Shown: positions 36,248 through 44,279 of the stretch, piece by piece
Position numbering within the stretch: the stretch's first letter is position 1
How the letters are laid out: each line of letters opens with the position of its first letter
Made by a program: the position numbers and the translations under genes
The notes under the pieces: model-generated
Database searches by the model: none
The model's input: only the letters and a program-made list of their open reading frames with translations
Told to the model about the DNA's origin: nothing
Assembly: GCA_020832305.1 (NCBI GenBank)
Contig: JAFIEV010000082.1
Span: 372,001 to 436,000, forward strand
Length of the DNA stretch: 64,000 nt
Source: Cyclobacteriaceae bacterium
Lineage (GTDB): Bacteria; Bacteroidota; Bacteroidia; Cytophagales; Cyclobacteriaceae
Direction: 5' to 3'

Positions 36248-37593
36248 TCCGCTTTGCCACACTTGTTGACCTGCAATGTATACCAATTAACATTTCTGGT
36301 AAAATACATGGTGCAAGCCAAGATCAAAACCAGACCTATGCTGCCAAGAAGCAAAGCATAATCAGACAATTGCAGGGTAACAAATAGAAATCCATACAAT
36401 GCAAAAAGCGTCATCAGTAATACCAAACTCAACTTTAATTTTTTGAAAACACTCAGGGAGTACAAAGTGATCATGGCCACGATGGCCAGAACCGAGATAC
36501 CATAGGCCATGTTAAAGCTGAGATGTTCTGATATGGATACCAGCAGGATATAAAACAGGCAAATGGCGAGGCCTACCAATGCATATTGAAAAGGATGGAT
36601 TTTTCGGTTATTCAATATTTCAACCAAAAAAAACAACAAAAAAGTCAATGCTATGCTCATGACTGCGTACTTGGCACTTCGACTTGATTTCTGATAATCG
36701 TCTAGTGGAAGTATAAAATCTACTCCAAAGGCCGAATCCTCTATTTGCATTTTTGGTGAAGCGCCAATCCAGCTTTGGGGATAATTCCGGTTAAGTTGCA
36801 ATACCACCCAGGATGCTTCAAAGCCCTCCTGGTCAAGCTTTCTCTGGTCGGGTAAAAAATTACCCATAAAAGATGGTGAAGACCAGGGTGATCTCATTTT
36901 GACCTGTGTTGTGGTACCCAGTGGAATGAAAGAAAGATTTTGGCTTCCCTGTAGCTCGAGTGTGAAGGAAAAAGGAATATTGATCTCCGCTGCATTGAGG
37001 CTGGATATAGGGAAAGTAAGCCCGGAATAAACAAGATCGGATAGCTTAGAGCCGGGAATGGCATTGACGATGGTCTGGCTGCATAAAAATTTAATTTGGT
37101 TTTTAATACCCCTCAGATCAGAAATGCCAATGGTAAAAAATGCCTGTTGGTATAGTACCTCTTTGAGATTTTCTTGCTCCGGCCTTTCTTTAAGATCGAA
37201 ATTGCCTTTGCAACTGATTTCTGAAGAGTAAACCACCACTTCATAAATGCCTCTTTTCAACGTTCGTGGTATTACCTCGGCTTCCACTATTAGATTTTCA
37301 GGCAATATATTCCAGTATTTATGAGTCGTAATGGTTTTGCCATCTTTCTCTTCTTCATATATCAGCGGAATGCTAAGTATGGGACCATTGATTTGCTGTT
37401 GTCTGGCCCATTTTGAACTGACTTCTTCCCGTACTTCCTTATTGAGCTTTTCCCTTTCATGAATGATCGATTCAATCATGGCAGCAGGGATTAACAAAAG
37501 CAACATCAGTATGGTAATGGTGAAAAGTTTGAGAGAAACAGAGTTTTTAATCCGTTCGTTGAGATTCTCAAAAAAGTTGTTCTGTGTATTCAT
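36244..37593 (-). CDS. creD: Inner-membrane protein CreD
   Basis: 449 residues of the CreD family (cell-envelope integrity; in E. coli linked to colicin E2 tolerance). One N-terminal membrane segment (about 19-43) is followed by a large periplasmic domain (about 45-300) and four to five membrane segments in the C-terminal third, where VEILNNRKIHPFQYALVGLAICLFY is diagnostic. Transcribed behind the winged-helix regulator; a palindrome at 37612-37630 lies just upstream of its start. Confidence 0.9.
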   Translation of the reverse strand: MNTQNNFFENLNERIKNSVSLKLFTITILMLLLLIPAAMIESIIHEREKLNKEVREEVSSKWARQQQINGPILSIPLIYEEEKDGKTITTHKYWNILPENLIVEAEVIPRTLKRGIYEVVVYSSEISCKGNFDLKERPEQENLKEVLYQQAFFTIGISDLRGIKNQIKFLCSQTIVNAIPGSKLSDLVYSGLTFPISSLNAAEINIPFSFTLELQGSQNLSFIPLGTTTQVKMRSPWSSPSFMGNFLPDQRKLDQEGFEASWVVLQLNRNYPQSWIGASPKMQIEDSAFGVDFILPLDDYQKSSRSAKYAVMSIALTFLLFFLVEILNNRKIHPFQYALVGLAICLFYILLVSISEHLSFNMAYGISVLAIVAMITLYSLSVFKKLKLSLVLLMTLFALYGFLFVTLQLSDYALLLGSIGLVLILACTMYFTRNVNWYTLQVNKCGKAD

Positions 37594-37611
37594 ATAATCT
37601 TAATTTAAAAG

Positions 37612-37630
37612 TACTTTCTATTTCAAAGTG
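37612..37630 (-). promoter_or_regulatory. 7-5-7 palindrome upstream of creD, candidate operator
   Basis: TACTTTC-TATTT-CAAAGTG, an inexact version of the perfect palindrome at 38554-38572 upstream of the regulator operon. It lies 19-37 nt before the creD ATG and overlaps a near-consensus -7 element (TCACTTTG on the minus strand). Probable binding site of the adjacent winged-helix regulator. Confidence 0.55.
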
Positions 37631-37645
37631 AATGGATAAATTTTT

Positions 37646-37936
37646 TTATCTGAGCAGTTGTTCAATGGCTTCAATATGTTTTTTAAAAGCTTGTCTGCCT
37701 TCAGGTGTGCTAAAATACCGGGTGTTGGGTTTTCGATCGATAAATTCTTTTTTAAAGCCAATATACTTTTTCGTTTCCAGCGTTTTTAAATGACTTGCCA
37801 GGTTGCCATCAGTTACGCCCAGAAGGTCTTTAAGTGCATTGAAATCGAGAAAATCATTGACCATCAGCGCCGACATAATGCCCAACCGGGTTTTGTTTTC
37901 AAAAGCTTTGTTCAATTTACTGAGAAGCTCTTTCAC
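37646..37936 (-). CDS. Winged-helix transcriptional regulator (MarR/ArsR-like, HTH_27 type)
   Basis: 96 residues, a single winged helix. TRLGIMSALMVNDFLDFNALKDLLGVTDGNLASHLKTLE gives the helix-turn-helix (about 17-56), and FIDRKPNTRYFSTPEGRQAF the wing and C-terminal helix. This small regulator accompanies creD in many Bacteroidota. Its ATG overlaps the stop of the upstream membrane-protein gene by 4 nt. Probably binds the two 7-5-7 palindromes of this locus and autoregulates. Confidence 0.88.
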   Translation of the reverse strand: MKELLSKLNKAFENKTRLGIMSALMVNDFLDFNALKDLLGVTDGNLASHLKTLETKKYIGFKKEFIDRKPNTRYFSTPEGRQAFKKHIEAIEQLLR

Positions 37937-38547
37937 GACTTGTATTTCAGGTGCATGTACAAACCATACGCTATATGTAAAATGCCGAAGCCAATGGCCC
38001 AGAAAATTAAACCATAGCCAATAAAGTAAAACGCCAGTAGTCCAAGGGCAATTTCAAGCAGTCCCAGACTGCGTATTTCATCAAGGGTGTATTTGCTGGC
38101 ATTCACCAGACTCAGCCCATAGAAAACCAGGGTCAGTGGTGCTGCCATACCTGCGAATCCCTTAAGAAACAGCATCAGGCAAAGAATGCCACCGGTCGTC
38201 AAAGGAATGAAAAGATTGATCAGCAGTCTTTTGGTTTGTGCATCCCATATCTTGAGATTGCGTTTTTGGGTTTCCCTGGTGGTAAACCAGATACCGGTAG
38301 CCAGTGCTATCACCAAAGTAAACAGAGCAATGATCAGTAAGCGAAAAAGTACTTCCACGGGTAAATCGGTAGGATGATGCCCCAATTCATGCTGATAAGA
38401 TTGCAAAGTGTGGTGAGCAAGATATGCGCCGACCAAAGCAGTGATTCCTGCCGAGATGCCAGATAGCCCGCTGAGTGAAATAAAACGGGAAGAACGGTTC
38501 ATCATTTCCCGAATTTCCCTGAGATCATCTAAATATTTTTCTTTCAT
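37933..38547 (-). CDS. Conserved membrane protein of the creD locus
   Basis: 204 residues, about five to six membrane segments. The N-terminal MKEKYLDDLREIREMMNRSS precedes FISLSGLSGISAGITALVGA, a start typical of a Bacteroidota hypothetical family paired with the small winged-helix regulator. Function unknown; it might sense membrane state for the regulator, by context only. First gene of the unit; the operator-like palindrome begins 7 nt upstream of the ATG. Confidence 0.75.
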   Translation of the reverse strand: MKEKYLDDLREIREMMNRSSRFISLSGLSGISAGITALVGAYLAHHTLQSYQHELGHHPTDLPVEVLFRLLIIALFTLVIALATGIWFTTRETQKRNLKIWDAQTKRLLINLFIPLTTGGILCLMLFLKGFAGMAAPLTLVFYGLSLVNASKYTLDEIRSLGLLEIALGLLAFYFIGYGLIFWAIGFGILHIAYGLYMHLKYKS

Positions 38548-38553
38548 GAAAAG

Positions 38554-38572
38554 TACTTTGAATTACAAAGTA
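38554..38572 (-). promoter_or_regulatory. Perfect 7-5-7 palindrome overlapping the promoter of the winged-helix operon
   Basis: TACTTTG-AATTA-CAAAGTA. On the minus strand it overlaps TTACTTTG, one base off the TAnnTTTG -7 consensus, so bound protein would block transcription. Its imperfect copy lies upstream of creD. Confidence 0.65.
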
Positions 38573-38686
38573 AAGGAATGGCAACCAATACTGCAAAGCC
38601 TGGTAAAGAAATTTTTTTGGAAGTGGTGTAAGCCCGGGTTGCTTTTCCTTTTGGTGTTAAGAGCAACGCGTTGATTGAGTACCGCT

Positions 38687-39328
38687 TTACTTTAAAAGAT
38701 TGTATTCGAGGGCCAGTTTTACCAGTCCGACTGTATTACGCGCCCCGGTTTTTATGAGCATATTTCTGCGATGTGTTTCAACGGTACCGAAACTGATAAA
38801 TAGCTTATCTGCGATTTCCTGGGTGGTGTATTCATCCATGATTAGCCTGAGCACATCTTTCTCTCTTCTTGAAAGGTGAGGAAAAGTATCGCTGATTTTT
38901 TGTTTGCTTGTATTGGTTACGCTGTTGATGATAATTTCATTAACTGTATCATCTAAATATACTTTACCCAGGTAACAAGATTGTATGGCTTTAACGATCT
39001 CATCTTTACCAGCATTTTTCAATACATAACCTTTGGCGCCGTTGCCAAGCATCAGTTTGATCAGGCTGCTTTCCTTGTGCATGGAAATGGCGATGATTTT
39101 AATATCGGGAAAGCTGCTTAAGATAGATTTACAGGTATCAATGCCATTGATACCCGGCATATTTATATCCAATAAAATCACATCCGGTTTCAGTACAGGA
39201 ACCAACTCGATTGCTTCTTCACCCGAGAGGGCAAAACCAGTCACCTTTATTTCTTCCTGATCATGTAGCAGCAGCTGCATACCTTCGATCACCATTTTGT
39301 GATCGTCTACGATTAACACTTCTATCAT
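38687..39328 (-). CDS. NarL/LuxR-family response regulator
   Basis: 213 residues. Receiver domain with acidic pocket D8/D9 and phospho-acceptor Asp54 in ILLDINMPG; the C-terminal LuxR-type HTH contains LSRREKDVLRLIMDEYTTQEIA and SFGTVETHRRN. The ATG overlaps the kinase stop by 4 nt, so the pair is translationally coupled. Target genes unknown. Confidence 0.93.
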   Translation of the reverse strand: MIEVLIVDDHKMVIEGMQLLLHDQEEIKVTGFALSGEEAIELVPVLKPDVILLDINMPGINGIDTCKSILSSFPDIKIIAISMHKESSLIKLMLGNGAKGYVLKNAGKDEIVKAIQSCYLGKVYLDDTVNEIIINSVTNTSKQKISDTFPHLSRREKDVLRLIMDEYTTQEIADKLFISFGTVETHRRNMLIKTGARNTVGLVKLALEYNLLK

Positions 39329-41172
39329 TGCATCGGAATGTTTATGTTGATTGAAGTTCCCTGGCCTTGAAGGCTATCCCATTCGATGTTACCATCCAGA
39401 AATTCTACCCTGCTATTGATACTTTTTAAGCCCAGGCCACCTTTTTCCACTGCTTTTTCATATTCGAATCCTTTGCCATCGTCTTCAATTACCAGGTTAA
39501 GGTTGTGGTCATGTCCGATGAGTTGTATCATTATGCTCCTGGCCTCTGCGTGCTTATGGGTGTTGTTTAGTATTTCCTGAATTAGCCGGTAGATGGTAAC
39601 CTGCCGGGTTTGTTCAAGGTCTTCCGGGATATTTCTCACCTCCAGGTTCACTTCATATTGGATAGACCGCATGTATTCTGCCAAATCTTCCAGAGCTCCT
39701 TTCAGGCCGGCAATACTTAAAGCATGTGGCATCATATTGTGCGATATGCGGCGTACCTCCAGACAGGCCTCATCTATGAGTTGATTCGTTCTTTCTGCCA
39801 CCTTAAATTCTTCGAGCTTTTCGATTTCCTGTTGAATGATCGTAAAATGCGCTTTCACATTGCTCAGTAGTCCGCCGAGGCTGTCGTGCAAATCTTTGGC
39901 TATACGCATTCTTTCGGCTTCCTGTCCTTCCAGCATGCTGTTTAAAGCAAGCAGTTTATTTTTTTGGGTAAGTTCAGTGATTTTTTGCTTTTGCAGGGTA
40001 TCGTTTTGCCTGGAAATGGTTTTTTGATATTGTAATCTTTTTCTGAAAAACAGAATGGAACCAGCAAAAATCAATAACAAGATGATAATGGCAAACAGAA
40101 TCTGGTTGTTTTGCTTGCTTTTTTCTTGTATTTCCAATTCTTGTTCCAACAGCACCTTATCTTTTTTTTCAGCTTCATATTTTTGAAGGGCGAAGGTTAA
40201 GTTTCGATCTTTCTCAACGGAAAATAATGAATCGCTTACTTCTTTGTATTCATAAAAAAGATTGGCGGCATCTAAATACAATCCATTGCTGTAGAAAGCA
40301 TCAATTACATAGGGCATATATTTAAATTTTTCCAGCTTAAAGCCTTGATTATTAAAATTTGTATACGCTTTTTGAAGGTAGTTTAAAGCGTCTGTAGGGT
40401 TGCCCTCTTTTAAATGATACTTTCCATATGCTGCAAGTGCAGAATTATAGTTTAAAACATCAGAAATGGAATCGATTTCATTAATAAGTCTTACCAGCAG
40501 AGGCCTGGCAAGTTGAGGTTGATTATTATCTATATATGCACCAGCAAGGCCAATTTCGGCCGGAAGCAAATAAATGGCACTAATGGAATCCTGCAAATTA
40601 GATATTGCATCTTCAAGCAGTGAAATTGTTTCGTTCATACTACCTGTCCGGCTATAAATAGTGCTCATATTGACCTGCGCAATACCCATACGCCTTTTAT
40701 CATTCACCGATTTACTTACTTCATATGATTTTTGAAAATAAACCAGGGAAAGAGAATCATTTATAAAGTTTTCATAAGCAGATGCAATACCATTGTAGGT
40801 CGAACTCAGTCGTGATTGTTCATCATCTTTCGATTCAAAATAGGCTGCGGCCTTGAGATAGTAATCCAATGCCAGATTGAAATTACCTCCTACTACATTG
40901 GCATTACCCAGATAAAAATTGGCTATGGCCATTTGCAATGAATCCTGAATTATAGTGGCAAACTCAAGATATTTGGCGGTATATGCTGCCGAAACTTCAG
41001 GGTTGCTGTAGTATGTGGCCCTGCGTAACTGGTTGTAGATAACCATTTTTACAGAGTCTGGAGGTTTTTGATCCAGCTCTCTCTTCAGGCTGTCTTCAAG
41101 GCTGTTTTGCGCGGCGAGTGGGCTCAGACACAACCATAATAATATGAAGAAAAAAGTAGTAATGATTTTCAT
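39325..41172 (-). CDS. TPR-containing sensor histidine kinase (NarX/HisKA_3 type)
   Basis: 615 residues. Signal peptide (to about 21), then a periplasmic region of TPR-like repeats (about 45-330), one membrane segment (about 355-374), a coiled coil, the HisKA_3 dimerisation domain with His429 in RIAKDLHDSLGG, and HATPase with DDGKGF and GGLGLKSI. A common Bacteroidota two-component layout; the TPR part probably senses a periplasmic ligand or protein. Encoded just before its response regulator. Confidence 0.92.
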   Translation of the reverse strand: MKIITTFFFILLWLCLSPLAAQNSLEDSLKRELDQKPPDSVKMVIYNQLRRATYYSNPEVSAAYTAKYLEFATIIQDSLQMAIANFYLGNANVVGGNFNLALDYYLKAAAYFESKDDEQSRLSSTYNGIASAYENFINDSLSLVYFQKSYEVSKSVNDKRRMGIAQVNMSTIYSRTGSMNETISLLEDAISNLQDSISAIYLLPAEIGLAGAYIDNNQPQLARPLLVRLINEIDSISDVLNYNSALAAYGKYHLKEGNPTDALNYLQKAYTNFNNQGFKLEKFKYMPYVIDAFYSNGLYLDAANLFYEYKEVSDSLFSVEKDRNLTFALQKYEAEKKDKVLLEQELEIQEKSKQNNQILFAIIILLLIFAGSILFFRKRLQYQKTISRQNDTLQKQKITELTQKNKLLALNSMLEGQEAERMRIAKDLHDSLGGLLSNVKAHFTIIQQEIEKLEEFKVAERTNQLIDEACLEVRRISHNMMPHALSIAGLKGALEDLAEYMRSIQYEVNLEVRNIPEDLEQTRQVTIYRLIQEILNNTHKHAEARSIMIQLIGHDHNLNLVIEDDGKGFEYEKAVEKGGLGLKSINSRVEFLDGNIEWDSLQGQGTSININIPMQ

Positions 41173-41504
41173 AATCGATAGTTGCGCTTAAAATAAGTAT
41201 TTACCTGATTTTATGAAAGCCATTTTGAAAACATGACCTCATTACAAACTATTTGACATTGTATATAAGGCCATGTATGAATTCATGAACACTAATGGAG
41301 TTATGCTAATACTGCACTATACTTTTTTAAAATATGACCTGTCAGGAGTTGATAAGAATTGTGAAAAATCACTTCCATCTGGTATCTGTAAAGCATACAC
41401 TTTCACTTTCATTATGATTTGCCAGTATGTTTAAAGACATTAATAAGGTTACTGCTACTTCATTTTCATGGTTGGTTTTTAACAATTTTGTCGGAGTAGT
41501 TTTT
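41173..41504. other. Intergenic region without recognisable genes
   Basis: 332 nt, AT-rich, between the kinase and the Cys-rich protein gene, both on the minus strand. It should hold the kinase promoter. No RNA gene, repeat or terminator hairpin of note is visible. Confidence 0.4.
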
Positions 41505-41999
41505 TTACCTTCGCACTAAATCATTTAATCTAAAGTTTCCATCAGCAGTTTCTACTTCCAAATTTCCTGAAACATCTACTACGATAAGTTCAGCTTCACA
41601 CAAGCCAGATTCTGGGTGACATCCAGGGCAAAAACCATCTCCATGAGTTGATGCGGTGCATGAACTACAGCCTCCATTACATCTGAAAAGATAGTCATCG
41701 TCAAGTTTGATAATATCGTTAAGAAGTTCAAAAGATTTTTCATGAATAGAATTTGAAATAATAATCATCTTATGCCTGGGACTATACCAAATTTTCTTGT
41801 CCTTCGCAGGCCGTAAAAAGCCTTTTTTATCCATAATGATGACTTCATTGCGCCAGGAGCTTAACATTTTATAAGTCTTTTCACTTAGCTTTATTCCAGT
41901 AAGCTGATAATAAACTTTTTCATTCGCATTATCAGATTGATCCAAAGTAGTTTGTAGGGCTGAAAAAATGCATAAGGTAATTATAATAAAAGTTTTCAT
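41505..41999 (-). CDS. Secreted six-cysteine protein, paralogue A
   Basis: 164 residues, family not recognised. Signal peptide about 1-20. The middle (LTGIKLSEKTYKML, then MDKKGFLRP and HKMIIISNS) aligns with the neighbouring gene. The C-terminal third holds all mature-region cysteines: C107, C111, C114, C124, C127, C134, starting CNGGCSSC; TADGNFRLND closes the protein. It looks like a disulfide- or metal-stabilised knot. Second copy of a tandem pair, 31 nt after the upstream gene. Confidence 0.7.
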   Translation of the reverse strand: MKTFIIITLCIFSALQTTLDQSDNANEKVYYQLTGIKLSEKTYKMLSSWRNEVIIMDKKGFLRPAKDKKIWYSPRHKMIIISNSIHEKSFELLNDIIKLDDDYLFRCNGGCSSCTASTHGDGFCPGCHPESGLCEAELIVVDVSGNLEVETADGNFRLNDLVRR

Positions 42000-42030
42000 T
42001 TTTAAATTTTTTAGATGTAATAGTTATCAC

Positions 42031-42528
42031 TTAGTTAATGCCAAAATTGTTGTAATTCCCATTTGGAGTTTGAAATTCTGTGGCATCGCTACTGGGAAAT
42101 TCAACGACCATACTACAAAAATCCGGACAACCCGATGTATCACACTTATAGCTTTTTGAACCTGTATTATAAGTTGGTATACATTCCCTGCAACCACCTG
42201 TGCACCAAATTCTCCTTCCTTTGCCTAAATCGATTATGCCAATGCCATTCAGTGGACGAGTTTCATTTCCATTTTTAGATATGATGAGGTTCTTTCTTTC
42301 TCTATCAATTTTTAAAATATGTCCATTCATTGGAACCAATCTTCCTTCTTTATCCAATGAATACATATCATTATCCATCCCACTCAGTGCCCGATAAGAC
42401 TCTTTTGTCAGTTTTACAGAAATAATGTTCACTTCATTCCAGTCAATTTTTTCCTTATTTTGTGCTTTAGTTTCTTGAGTTTTTAGGAAATACACTCCAA
42501 AAACAAAGGCAAATAATACGTACTTCAT
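42031..42528 (-). CDS. Secreted six-cysteine protein, paralogue B
   Basis: 165 residues, paralogue of the protein at 41505-41999. Signal peptide about 1-22 (cleavage near TKAQ). Shared features: VKLTKESYRALSG, LDKEGRLVP, RKNLIIS, the cysteine cluster C109, C113, C116, C129, C134, C138 opening CTGGCREC, and the end QTPNGNY. Domain family not recognised. Lies 76 nt after the beta-helix gene, in the same direction. Confidence 0.7.
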   Translation of the reverse strand: MKYVLFAFVFGVYFLKTQETKAQNKEKIDWNEVNIISVKLTKESYRALSGMDNDMYSLDKEGRLVPMNGHILKIDRERKNLIISKNGNETRPLNGIGIIDLGKGRRIWCTGGCRECIPTYNTGSKSYKCDTSGCPDFCSMVVEFPSSDATEFQTPNGNYNNFGIN

Positions 42529-42604
42529 TTTTCTAAATATTTAATGGTAAGGCCTACTCTTTTTGCTTTTCGGCAATCGCAGATTTTAAATAGATTTTCT
42601 GATT

Positions 42605-43957
42605 TTATTGTTGTTTTGGGATGAAACAGCCCTTGCCATTCCAGGGGTTAAATCCTACAGGAAGGCATTCTTCAAGTTCTAAGCGTGGTAGAAATACATC
42701 AGCATCCATTGTGACAGTACTGCCTTGCAGATTGAGACCAAACATCTGACGAACCTGGTTTGACCATGAATTGCCAACCGTTACTGATGCATCAACTTCG
42801 GCCCTGCTTATTTCTGTTCTGTTGGCATAAATGTTTGCCCATCTTTCGGCGATGGGTATTTGAATCAACACACTTTCATTGCCATCACTATCGGGATTAA
42901 GAAGCATTGCCTCATCAAGTATATCCTCTACACGCATCTCGGCACCCTTTTCATTGTAATCATAATTGGAGTTACCAACGAATAGATTGTCAATGAGGGT
43001 AAGATCAGCTCCTTTACTGAGGATTCCGCCCATGTGGCCAAATCCAAATACATTCTCTTTTACCACTGCCTTTAAATACTGATCCAGGGCGAGGGCATCA
43101 CCTCCATAAGAGGCAATGGGATCGTGCTTCCAGTTGAAAAGGCATGTATTATTGCTGATGGTAAACCTGGGAATAAGTTCGGGATTGTAGCCCGTATACC
43201 CGGTTCTGGCATGGATGCCATATCCGGTATTATTGATGCAAAGGTTGTTTCTTATGATGGCTTGACCACCTTGAAAAATACGTACCGACAGAGCACCTTC
43301 CGTAGGAGCCGTATTCATAATGACGCAATTGCGTACGCCAACATTGGTAAACCTGCTGGCGACGATTACAATCCCGCCTGACTCTGGTGAAGGATTCTGA
43401 TTGGTTCTGGGATCTGCCATTCTGCGTATAGAAAGTCCCTTGTCCTGATGATAGCGGTTTCTCGGACCATTATCAATGATAATTCCATCTACAATAATTA
43501 CACCGCCTGTGGAATGTTGGCCGTTGGCTTCTCTCTGTTGATCGGTGCGAATGTAAATACGCGGATCGGTTGACTTTTTGTATTCATTGGTACCTGTAAA
43601 GATCGTTTTATATTGATCCCAGGGATCTCTCATGGTGAAATTTTCATCATATCCTCCAATGATTTGTACCGGCACATTAATTTCATCTGAGCCACTGCTG
43701 CCCCGGCTCATGTAAGTACCGCCTGCTATTCGAATGATGTCATTGGGTTTTAGGTGATGGATGATATTACCGAGATCCTTGGCCGGACGTTCCTTCGTGC
43801 CCAGCTGACCGGAACCCCTGCTACTGCTTATGAACCATTCTCTGCCAGGATTGGCAAAACTTGGGCTGCTGTTTTCATTGGTTTGTGCCCAGATCAAGTC
43901 GATTGCCAATACCAGGCAAAGTATGGTGATTGATAATAATGTACTCAGTTTTTTCAT
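42605..43957 (-). CDS. Secreted right-handed parallel beta-helix protein
   Basis: 450 residues. Signal peptide ends near WAQ24. SGQLGTKERPAKDLGNIIHHLKPNDII with IRIAGGTY is the DUF1565-type opening of parallel beta-helix proteins. Repeating strands follow, such as VGVRNCVIMNTAPTEG, AIIRNNLCINNTGYGIHAR, RFTISNNTCLFNW and LTLIDNLFVGNSNYD. No pectate-lyase catalytic motif stands out. No C-terminal type IX sorting domain is seen. Surface or periplasmic polysaccharide interaction is inferred. Confidence 0.75.
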   Translation of the reverse strand: MKKLSTLLSITILCLVLAIDLIWAQTNENSSPSFANPGREWFISSSRGSGQLGTKERPAKDLGNIIHHLKPNDIIRIAGGTYMSRGSSGSDEINVPVQIIGGYDENFTMRDPWDQYKTIFTGTNEYKKSTDPRIYIRTDQQREANGQHSTGGVIIVDGIIIDNGPRNRYHQDKGLSIRRMADPRTNQNPSPESGGIVIVASRFTNVGVRNCVIMNTAPTEGALSVRIFQGGQAIIRNNLCINNTGYGIHARTGYTGYNPELIPRFTISNNTCLFNWKHDPIASYGGDALALDQYLKAVVKENVFGFGHMGGILSKGADLTLIDNLFVGNSNYDYNEKGAEMRVEDILDEAMLLNPDSDGNESVLIQIPIAERWANIYANRTEISRAEVDASVTVGNSWSNQVRQMFGLNLQGSTVTMDADVFLPRLELEECLPVGFNPWNGKGCFIPKQQ

Positions 43958-44279
43958 ATCGGATAATAGTGTTTAATAATTGCTAATACATTTTTTACTT
44001 ATCGAAATGCGTCGAAAAGCTACTCCTGGATTATTGCGTTTTTATTAAGGGTAAAAGTATTTTGACTGACGGAGAAGTTCATACAAGAATTCCGGGGTTT
44101 ATAAATATCTATGAATTCATGGAGTTGAGAAGATTAAGCAAAGGAGGGTAGCGGCTACGTATCTTTTCAATCCAATCCATCTCTGCATTTTCCGTTTCAG
44201 CAGTGAATAATTACACTTCGGTAAACTTTATTTCAAGACATGTGAGGCAATACTGAATTTTGGAGCAAATGCCTATATC
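43958..44279. promoter_or_regulatory. Divergent intergenic region between the beta-helix and TonB receptor genes
   Basis: 322 nt between divergently transcribed genes, so it must contain two promoters. I see no convincing TAnnTTTG element, hairpin or repeat. Confidence 0.4.
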
